NCBI GenBank assembly: GCA_030614305.1
Contig: JAUWKH010000137.1
Coordinates: forward strand, 1-5,340
Source of the DNA: Bacteroidota bacterium
GTDB lineage: Bacteria; Bacteroidota; Bacteroidia; Bacteroidales; JADFUO01
DNA: 5,340 nucleotides
Direction of reading: 5' to 3'
Both the position numbers and the translations under genes were made by a program. The notes below the pieces were generated by a model, which saw only the letters and a program-made list of their open reading frames with translations, did no database searches and was not told the DNA's origin. Shown here one piece after another: positions 1-5,340 of the stretch; the first letter of the stretch is position 1; each line of letters opens with the position of its first letter.

Positions 1-186
1 ATTGATATTGAAGTTGACGGAAATTTAAGTGTGAACGAATCTCATAAAATTGCCCATCTTGTTGAAAAAAGCATAAAACATAAAATTGAAAATGTTTATG
101 ATATTTTAATTCATATTGAACCTTACGGCACTATTGATAAAGATGAAAAATACGGAGTTTCTGATAAAGACCTTATTGGGATGTAA
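1..186 (+). CDS. CDF-family divalent metal cation transporter, C-terminal end (5' truncated)
   Basis: The first 61 codons of the window are open in frame 1 and end at TAA (184-186); the start lies before the window. The fragment matches the cytoplasmic C-terminal domain of cation diffusion facilitators (the YiiP/FieF type). It begins with an IDIEVDGNLSV strand, continues with a helix carrying SHKIAHLVEKSI (residues 14-25 of the fragment), and then has the strand ILIHIEP (35-41), which corresponds to the IIHQDP segment of E. coli YiiP. In YiiP, histidines at comparable places in this domain bind zinc at the dimer interface. His15 and His38 here are the likely equivalents, which is inference. 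Family members export Zn2+, Fe2+, Mn2+ or similar ions from the cytoplasm by proton antiport across the inner membrane. The transmembrane part and metal-site residues are outside the window, so the metal cannot be predicted. A 20-residue charged tail follows the EP motif. Confidence 0.82.
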   Translation: MDIEVDGNLSVNESHKIAHLVEKSIKHKIENVYDILIHIEPYGTIDKDEKYGVSDKDLIGM

Positions 187-250
187 TTAATGCTATATAA
201 TCCGGAGTAGTCCAAATAGTGGTGGTATATTAAAATTGAGATTAATTTTT

Positions 251-291
251 CAACTCTTTAGTTGTTTGGTTTTCAATGGGTTTAATAACCT
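251..291 (+). terminator. Two weak hairpins, possible terminator of the CDF gene
   Basis: CAACT (251-255) pairs with AGTTG (260-264) across a four-base loop and is followed by a T-rich run (TTTGGTTTT). A second small stem, GGTT (279-282) with AACC (287-290), is followed by TTTCT. Both stems are short (5 and 4 bp) and neither is GC-rich, so intrinsic termination is only a guess from position, 65-105 bases after the CDF stop and before the purL promoter candidate. Confidence 0.22.
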
Positions 292-329
292 TTCTAATAA
301 CTATTTAAGTGTAAATACAAATCCGATCA

Positions 330-358
330 TTTAATCTGATTTTCATTTTTTATCTTTG
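330..358 (+). promoter_or_regulatory. Candidate Bacteroidota promoter of purL
   Basis: TATCTTTG at 351-358 is a perfect match to the Bacteroidota -7 consensus TAnnTTTG. The -33 position is weaker: TTTA at 330-333 is one base off TTTG, with a 17-base spacer. Transcription would begin around 364-366, leaving a 5' leader of about 35 bases before the purL ATG. That is too short for a purine riboswitch, and I see none elsewhere in the intergenic region. The -7 box is flanked by the inverted repeat ATTTTCA (339-345) / TGAAAAT (368-374), which might be an operator. Confidence 0.55.
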
Positions 359-399
359 CGGTTGTATTGAAAATACTATAAAATTAATATATCCGGATA

Positions 400-3300
400 A
401 TGATATTATTTTTCAAAGGTTCAAAAAATATTTATTACGCAGTTGACTCAAATAAAAAAGTCAACCATAACGATAACAAAAAACTTTCATGGTTATTTGG
501 AAATGCAATGTATCTCGACAAAAAATCTTTAAAAGGATATTTTATCGGTCCTCGAAAAGAAATGATAACCCCATGGAGTACGAATGCCGTTGAAATAACC
601 CAAAACATGGGAATTCAAGGTGTTGAAAGAATTGAGGAATTCCTGAAAACAGACAATAAAAACACCCTCTTTGATCCGATGCTTCAGGAATTTTACAAAT
701 ATCTTACTCAGGATATATTTACTATTGACAAAAAACCCGACCCGACAATTTATATCGAAAATATTAATAAATACAATAAACAGGAAGGTCTTGCTTTAAG
801 TGATGACGAAATTCTTTATTTGAATGAAATTTGTGATAAAATCGGAAGAAAATTAACTGACAGCGAAGTTTATGGATTTGCCCAGGTTAATTCAGAACAT
901 TGCCGGCATAAAATTTTTAACGGTACATTTATTATTAACGGAAAAGAAAAAAAAGATTCATTATTCACTTTGATCAAAAAAACTTCCAAAATAAACCCAA
1001 ATAAATTAGTTTCAGCATATAAAGACAATGTAGCCTTTGTTCTTGGTCCTAAAGTTGAACAGTTTGCCCCAGAGACTCAGGATAAAGCGGATTTTTTTAT
1101 TGTAAGTGATATTGATACTGTAATTTCTTTAAAAGCCGAAACACATAATTTCCCTACAACTGTTGAACCTTTTAACGGTGCTTCAACCGGAACGGGTGGC
1201 GAAATAAGGGACAGGATGGCAGGCGGAAAAGGAAGTATCCCAATGGCCGGTACAGCCGTTTATATGACATCATATCCAAGATTGGAAAATAACAGGTTAT
1301 GGGAAGAAAAAACAACACCCAGAAAATGGTTGTATCAAACACCCAAGGAGATTCTTATCAAAGCCTCAAACGGTGCAAGTGATTTCGGGAATAAATTCGG
1401 GCAACCTCTTATCTGTGGCAGTCTTCTGACTTTTGAGCATTTCACTAATAATAAAAAATACGGATACGACAAGGTTATTATGCTTGCAGGAGGAGTCGGC
1501 TTTGGTAAGAAAGAAGACAGCCTTAAAGATATTCCTGAAAAAGGAGACATTATTGTGGTTCTCGGAGGTGATAATTACAGGATCGGGATGGGCGGCGGTG
1601 CTGTTTCTTCCGTTGCCACAGGCGAATATGGTAATGCTATTGAACTGAATGCAGTGCAAAGAGCTAATCCCGAAATGCAAAAAAGAGTGATGAATGCAAT
1701 TCGTGCTCTTACCGAAGCTAAAAAAAACACAATCATATCTATTCATGATCATGGTGCAGGTGGTCATCTTAACTGCCTTTCGGAGTTGGTCGAAGAAAAA
1801 GGAGGAACAATAGATATTAATAAATTGCCAATAGGAGATACAACTTTATCTGCTAAAGAAATCATTGGTAATGAATCGCAGGAAAGAATGGGACTGGTTT
1901 TGAAAAAAGAAGATTATAACCTCCTGAATAATATTGCTGAACGTGAAAGAGCCCCCATTTATGCTGTTGGTAAAATTACAGATGATAAAAATTTTAAATT
2001 TGAAGATAAAAAAAACGAACCTCCTATTGATCTTAAACTTGAGTATCTGTTCGGTAAACCACCGAAAACAGTTATTATTGACAGAATTGTTGAGAATAAT
2101 TTCGAGCAGATACCTTACGATAAATCAAATATTTATGAATATCTGAAAAATATTTTACAATTGGAAGCGGTTGCTTGCAAGGATTGGCTGACAAACAAAG
2201 TGGACCGTTCGGTTACCGGTAAGGTAGCCAAACAGCAATGTGCAGGCACTGTTCAGTTACCATTAAATAATTTAGGTGTAGTGGCTTTGGATTATAAGGG
2301 AGTAAAAGGCATTGCAACATCAATCGGGCATGCTCCGGTCAGTGCTTTGGTTAATCCTGCAAACGGGTCAGTGCTTTCAACTGCCGAAGCATTAACAAAT
2401 ATAATCTGGGCACCAATTGAAGATGGTTTAAAAGGAATTTCGCTCAGTGCAAATTGGATGTGGCCCTCAAAAAACAAGGGTGAAGATGCAAGACTTTATG
2501 ATGCGGTTCGGGCTGTCAGCGATTTTGCCTGTGAACTGGGAATAAATATACCTACCGGCAAAGATTCACTCTCAATGACACAAAAATACAGCGATGGGAA
2601 TGTGGTTTTTGCACCCGAAACAGTTATTATTTCAGCAGCAGCTGAAGTTAAAAATATTAAAAAAATTATCTCACCTGTGTTAATAAATGATTTGGACACT
2701 TCATTGATATATATTGATTTTTCTAAAGATAATTTTAATCTTGGAGGCAGCAGTTTTTCGCAGGTTGTGAATGAATTAGGCAAAACAACACCAACAGTAA
2801 AAGATGCTAAATATTTCAAAAAAACATTTAATGTTGTTCAGGAGCTGATTACAAAAAATAAAATTATTGCAGGACATGATATTTCAGCAGGTGGAATTAT
2901 CACTACTTTACTTGAAATGACTTTCGGATCAAATAAGACAGGTTTGAATATTGATTTTTCTGAATTAGATGAAAATGATATTATAAAATTATTATTCAGC
3001 GAAAACCCGGGCATTATAATACAAGTAAAGGATAACGATTTTGTTAACGAATTTCTCAAAACCAATAATATTGACTATCACGTCATTGGAAAACCTTGTT
3101 CGGAAAGGCTTATTAAATTAAAAAATAATTCTGAAAAATATAATTTTGATATTGATGAATTAAGAGATATCTGGTTTAAAACATCTTACCTCTTTGATAA
3201 AAAACAGTGCGGTGAAAAACTTGCATTGGAAAGATTTAATAATTATAAAAATCAGGAACTGAAATATAAATTCAACTGTGATTTTTCAGGAAAATTATCA

Positions 3301-4098
3301 CAATATAATATTGATTTTAACCGTCGTAAGCCAACGGGAATAAAAGCTGCTATTATCCGCGAGAAAGGAGTTAACGGTGATCGCGAGATGGCATACTCAA
3401 TGTACTTTGCAGGGTTTGACGTTAAAGATGTCCACATGACCGACCTTATTTCGGGAAGAGAAACACTTGAAGATATAAATTTTATTGTATTTGTCGGAGG
3501 TTTTTCAAATTCAGATGTGCTTGGCTCTGCAAAAGGATGGACAGGTGCATTCCTTTATAACGAAAAAGCAAGAAAAACACTTAAGAACTTTTATGCAAGA
3601 AAAGACACTCTAAGTTTGGGGATTTGTAATGGTTGTCAGCTAATGGTTGAACTTGATTTGATTTATCCCGACCATGACAAAAAACCCCAAATGCTTCATA
3701 ATGATTCACATAAGTTTGAATCAGCTTTTATAAATGTTGATATTCATAAAAATATTTCAGTTATGTTGAAATCCCTTGAGGGTTCACGACTTGGAATTTG
3801 GGTAGCACATGGTGAAGGGAAATTTCATTTTCCTTATGAGGCTGAGTTTATGTATAATATTCCTGTAACTTTTAGCTATAAGAAATATCCCGGAAATCCT
3901 AATGGTTCGGAATTTTCGGCAGCAGCAATTTGCTCTGATGATGGCAGACACCTTGCTATGATGCCACATATTGAACGTGCAATATTCCCATGGCAGTGGG
4001 CAGATTATCCTGAAAAAAGAAATAATGACGAAATTACTCCATGGATAGAAGCTTTTGTAAATGCAAGAGAATGGATCAAAAATAAAATCTCTCGCTGA
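400..4098 (+). CDS. purL: Phosphoribosylformylglycinamidine synthase (FGAM synthase), large single-chain type
   Basis: This cytoplasmic enzyme does step four of de novo purine synthesis: FGAR + glutamine + ATP give FGAM, glutamate, ADP and phosphate. At 1232 residues it is the fused form (E. coli is 1295), so no separate PurS or PurQ is needed. The N-terminal PurS-like domain begins MILFF and carries [27 protein letters not shown] lies at 165-171. The first synthetase half has [11 protein letters not shown] (244-254), [16 protein letters not shown] (256-271) and HDHGAGG (449-455). The second, structural half has PTGKDSLSM (718-726) and GHDISAGG (825-832). The glutaminase domain starts near 980, with nucleophile Cys1076 in GICNGCQ and the His1190/Glu1192 pair in PHIER. 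No key residue is missing. An in-frame TAA at 385-387 leaves ATG 400 as the natural start; there is no Shine-Dalgarno motif. The stop and last three residues (ISR) lie in a palindromic repeat. No other pur gene is in the window. Identification is near certain. Confidence 0.98.
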   Translation: MILFFKGSKNIYYAVDSNKKVNHNDNKKLSWLFGNAMYLDKKSLKGYFIGPRKEMITPWSTNAVEITQNMGIQGVERIEEFLKTDNKNTLFDPMLQEFYKYLTQDIFTIDKKPDPTIYIENINKYNKQEGLALSDDEILYLNEICDKIGRKLTDSEVYGFAQVNSEHCRHKIFNGTFIINGKEKKDSLFTLIKKTSKINPNKLVSAYKDNVAFVLGPKVEQFAPETQDKADFFIVSDIDTVISLKAETHNFPTTVEPFNGASTGTGGEIRDRMAGGKGSIPMAGTAVYMTSYPRLENNRLWEEKTTPRKWLYQTPKEILIKASNGASDFGNKFGQPLICGSLLTFEHFTNNKKYGYDKVIMLAGGVGFGKKEDSLKDIPEKGDIIVVLGGDNYRIGMGGGAVSSVATGEYGNAIELNAVQRANPEMQKRVMNAIRALTEAKKNTIISIHDHGAGGHLNCLSELVEEKGGTIDINKLPIGDTTLSAKEIIGNESQERMGLVLKKEDYNLLNNIAERERAPIYAVGKITDDKNFKFEDKKNEPPIDLKLEYLFGKPPKTVIIDRIVENNFEQIPYDKSNIYEYLKNILQLEAVACKDWLTNKVDRSVTGKVAKQQCAGTVQLPLNNLGVVALDYKGVKGIATSIGHAPVSALVNPANGSVLSTAEALTNIIWAPIEDGLKGISLSANWMWPSKNKGEDARLYDAVRAVSDFACELGINIPTGKDSLSMTQKYSDGNVVFAPETVIISAAAEVKNIKKIISPVLINDLDTSLIYIDFSKDNFNLGGSSFSQVVNELGKTTPTVKDAKYFKKTFNVVQELITKNKIIAGHDISAGGIITTLLEMTFGSNKTGLNIDFSELDENDIIKLLFSENPGIIIQVKDNDFVNEFLKTNNIDYHVIGKPCSERLIKLKNNSEKYNFDIDELRDIWFKTSYLFDKKQCGEKLALERFNNYKNQELKYKFNCDFSGKLSQYNIDFNRRKPTGIKAAIIREKGVNGDREMAYSMYFAGFDVKDVHMTDLISGRETLEDINFIVFVGGFSNSDVLGSAKGWTGAFLYNEKARKTLKNFYARKDTLSLGICNGCQLMVELDLIYPDHDKKPQMLHNDSHKFESAFINVDIHKNISVMLKSLEGSRLGIWVAHGEGKFHFPYEAEFMYNIPVTFSYKKYPGNPNGSEFSAAAICSDDGRHLAMMPHIERAIFPWQWADYPEKRNNDEITPWIEAFVNAREWIKNKISR

Positions 4099-4142
4099 TT
4101 ACGTTAACAAACGCAGATAATTTTCAGCGAAAATCTGCGAGA
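4090..4142. repeat. Palindromic repeat-like element spanning the purL stop codon
   Basis: The outer arms TCTCGCTGATT (4090-4100) and AATCTGCGAGA (4132-4142) are reverse complements with one mismatch. Nested inside, CGCAGA (4112-4117) pairs with TCTGCG (4134-4139) and TTTTC (4121-4125) with GAAAA (4129-4133). This gives an 11-bp stem with a three-base bulge (TAA, 4118-4120) and an AGC loop. CGCTGA (4093-4098, containing the purL TGA) is also the exact complement of TCAGCG (4124-4129). The element is richer in G and C than the surrounding intergenic DNA. It looks like the CGCAGAT...ATCTGCG intergenic repeats I recall from environmental Bacteroidota genomes, but with one copy here the repeat status is inferred. 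No T-run follows the stem, so it does not look like an intrinsic terminator; it could still slow 3' decay of purL mRNA. Confidence 0.6.
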
Positions 4143-4159
4143 TAAATTTAAAACCATCA

Positions 4160-4918
4160 ATGAAAAAAATTGTTTTAATCACCGGTGCAACCAGCGGAAT
4201 CGGCAAAGCCTGTGCTATTAAATTTGCCCAAAACAATTATTACCTTATCATCACAGGAAGAAGAAAAGAAATTTTAAACAACCTTGCTTATGATCTTGTT
4301 AGGAAATATAAGATTGAAGTTTTGCCGTTGAACTTTGATATAAGGGATAAAAAATCCGTACAAACCAATATTGATTCACTTCCTGATAGCTGGAAAAAAA
4401 TTGATGTGCTCATCAACAATGCTGGCTTAGCTGTTGGACTTAATTCAATACAGGATGGAATAATTGACGACTGGGAAAGAATGATTGATACAAACATCAA
4501 AGGATTGCTTTATATTTCAAGAGCTGTAATGCCGTTAATGATAAAAAATAAAAAAGGACATATCATAAATATAGGTTCAATTGCAGGAAAAGAAACTTAT
4601 CCAAAAGGAAATATTTACTGTGCTACAAAACATGCTGTTGATTCTTTAACCAAAGGCATGAGAATTGACCTTTTGGAATATGGAATAAAAGTTACACAAA
4701 TATCTCCCGGCGCAGTTGAAACTGAATTTTCTATTGTCAGGTTCAAAGGAGATAAAAAAACTGCAGATAAATTTTATAAAAATTTTACTCCACTCAAAGC
4801 TGAAGATGTGGCTGAAGTTGTTTATTATGTTACCACACTGCCTGAACATGTTAATATTAATGATATGTTAATTATGCCGGCCGCACAGGCAAATGCCGGT
4901 AGAATTCATAAAGTTTGA
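4160..4918 (+). CDS. Short-chain dehydrogenase/reductase, YdfG-like (NADP-dependent 3-hydroxy acid dehydrogenase type)
   Basis: This is a classical SDR of 252 residues with a single Rossmann domain, probably a soluble cytoplasmic tetramer. Visible motifs are the cofactor loop TGATSGIG (8-15), GRR at 33-35 (Arg after the second strand favours NADP(H)), NNAG (86-89), and the catalytic set Asn112, Ser140, Tyr153 and Lys157 (YCATK). Beyond the general SDR signature it shares with E. coli YdfG (248 residues) the segments TEFSIVRFKGD (188-198) and TLPEHVNIN (226-234). YdfG oxidises L-allo-threonine, serine and 3-hydroxy acids with NADP+ and reduces malonic semialdehyde. The same activity is likely here, but SDR substrates drift, so I leave the symbol blank. 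No other ATG lies between the in-frame TAA at 4118-4120 and ATG 4160. The gap to purL is 61 bases, mostly the palindromic element, with no good promoter, so read-through from purL is plausible. There is no Shine-Dalgarno motif; the bases before the ATG are A-rich. Confidence 0.92.
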   Translation: MKKIVLITGATSGIGKACAIKFAQNNYYLIITGRRKEILNNLAYDLVRKYKIEVLPLNFDIRDKKSVQTNIDSLPDSWKKIDVLINNAGLAVGLNSIQDGIIDDWERMIDTNIKGLLYISRAVMPLMIKNKKGHIINIGSIAGKETYPKGNIYCATKHAVDSLTKGMRIDLLEYGIKVTQISPGAVETEFSIVRFKGDKKTADKFYKNFTPLKAEDVAEVVYYVTTLPEHVNINDMLIMPAAQANAGRIHKV

Positions 4919-4942
4919 TGTTTTGCCAAAAGCATAACTTTG
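4914..4942 (+). promoter_or_regulatory. Candidate Bacteroidota promoter of the M14 peptidase gene
   Basis: TAACTTTG at 4935-4942 matches the -7 consensus TAnnTTTG perfectly. TTTG at 4914-4917, which overlaps the SDR stop codon, fits the -33 element with a 17-base spacer. Transcription would start near 4949, giving a leader of only about 13 bases before ATG 4962. The near-palindrome TTTTGCCAAAA (4921-4931) lies in the spacer. Both boxes fit better than at the purL promoter, so the peptidase is probably transcribed independently of the SDR. Confidence 0.55.
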
Positions 4943-4961
4943 TCTTAAAAATTATTATAGG

Positions 4962-5340
4962 ATGAAACAGATATTATCTATATGTTTATTATTTATATTC
5001 AGTGTTGGTTTTTCACAGGATAATGATTGGCAGACATATTATGAGAAATCAGGGTTTAAAGAAACACCACGTTACAAACAAACCGTTGAATATTGTAAAA
5101 AGCTTGCAGATGCAAGTCCATGGATCAAATATATTAGTTTTGGAGTTAGTCCGCAGGGACGCGAACTTCCTCTTTTAATCATTGACCGTAATGAAAATTT
5201 TACTCCCTTAAACGTTCATAAGTCCGGTAATGCTGTTTTATTAATTGAAGCAGGCATCCATCCTGGTGAGATTGACGGGAAAGACGCAGGTTTGATGTTT
5301 ATCAGAGATATTGCTATTTATAAAAAAAATGAGGATTTGC
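4962..5340 (+). CDS. Secreted M14-family zinc carboxypeptidase, N-terminal part (3' truncated)
   Basis: The frame is open for 126 codons from ATG 4962 to the window end. Residues 1-19 form a signal peptide: MKQ, a hydrophobic core (ILSICLLFIFSVGF), then SQ before DNDW, with cleavage probably after Gln19, as is common in Bacteroidota. There is no lipobox cysteine near the cleavage point, so it is predicted periplasmic or secreted rather than a lipoprotein. The mature start resembles M14 carboxypeptidases: an N-terminal helical stretch, FGVSPQGRELPLL (60-72), and then the zinc motif HPGE in IEAGIHPGEIDGKDAG (95-110). His100 and Glu103 are the first two zinc ligands of the HxxE...H site; the third His and the catalytic Glu lie beyond the window. 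The role is likely removal of C-terminal residues from peptides outside the cytoplasm, in nutrition or cell-wall peptide turnover; the subfamily cannot be set. An in-frame TAA at 4935-4937 and the signal peptide support this start. AGG directly precedes the ATG. Confidence 0.87.
   Translation, partial: MKQILSICLLFIFSVGFSQDNDWQTYYEKSGFKETPRYKQTVEYCKKLADASPWIKYISFGVSPQGRELPLLIIDRNENFTPLNVHKSGNAVLLIEAGIHPGEIDGKDAGLMFIRDIAIYKKNEDL

Noticed and set aside
190..213. Tiny open frame beginning ATG just after the CDF stop (MLYNPE)
   Set aside because: Six codons with no ribosome binding site or promoter; no basis to call it a gene or leader peptide.
187..399. Riboswitch, small RNA or tRNA in the CDF-purL intergenic region
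   Set aside because: The stretch is AT-rich with only 4-5 bp stems, shows no cloverleaf or conserved purine-riboswitch core, and the likely purL leader is only about 35 bases.
1366..1767. Open frame of 133 codons on the minus strand inside purL
   Set aside because: It lies wholly within the conserved first synthetase half of purL, its translation looks like no protein family I know, and it has no promoter or spacing of its own. It is a shadow of the real gene, as are the other minus-strand and out-of-frame stretches in purL and the SDR.
2496..2819. Open frame of 107 codons on the minus strand inside purL
   Set aside because: It is antisense to the conserved GKDSLSM region of purL, and its composition is what complementing an AT-rich coding frame would give. 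There is no independent support.
4118..4125. TAATTTTC as a possible -7 promoter box for the SDR
   Set aside because: It differs from TAnnTTTG in the last base, lies inside the palindromic element, and has no convincing -33 partner.
4112..4139. Hairpin considered as an intrinsic terminator of purL
   Set aside because: The stem is good, but it is followed by GAGATAAATTTAAAACC and not a T-run, and it belongs to a larger palindrome. A repeat element explains it better.
400..5340. Novel defence, mobile or biosynthetic system
   Set aside because: Every coding region belongs to a well-known family with intact motifs, and no transposase, integrase, array, toxin-antitoxin pair or unusual fusion is present.

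Overview
The window is a stretch of AT-rich bacterial chromosome that reads as Bacteroidota. The evidence is: a single-chain, large-type PurL that I recognise as close to the Bacteroides/Prevotella form; two promoter candidates with the Bacteroidota -7 motif TAnnTTTG; no Shine-Dalgarno motif in front of the gene starts; and a short signal peptide ending in FSQ. I cannot name the genus. An environmental or anaerobic Bacteroidales-like lineage is an inference only.

Layout, all on the + strand: (1) 1-186, the C-terminal end of a cation diffusion facilitator (CDF) metal transporter, cut by the window edge. (2) 187-399, a 213-base intergenic region with two weak hairpins, a perfect TATCTTTG -7 box at 351-358 and a 10-bp palindrome touching the next start codon. 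(3) 400-4098, purL, complete phosphoribosylformylglycinamidine synthase of 1232 residues with all signature motifs intact. (4) 4090-4142, a palindromic, repeat-like element that overlaps the last codons and stop of purL and fills most of the 61-base gap to the next gene. (5) 4160-4918, a complete short-chain dehydrogenase of the YdfG type. (6) 4914-4942, a promoter candidate with a perfect -7 box (TAACTTTG). (7) 4962-5340, the N-terminal part of a secreted M14 zinc carboxypeptidase, cut by the window edge.

No pathway links these genes. PurL does the fourth step of purine synthesis, the SDR probably reduces or oxidises a small hydroxy acid or semialdehyde, the CDF exports divalent metal, and the M14 enzyme is an envelope or secreted peptidase. 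purL and the SDR could share a transcript, since I see no clear terminator or good promoter between them. The peptidase gene appears to have its own promoter.

I found no mobile element, CRISPR array, RNA gene, toxin-antitoxin pair or defence system. The most interesting structure is the palindromic element at the purL stop codon. Otherwise this looks like ordinary core and housekeeping sequence.
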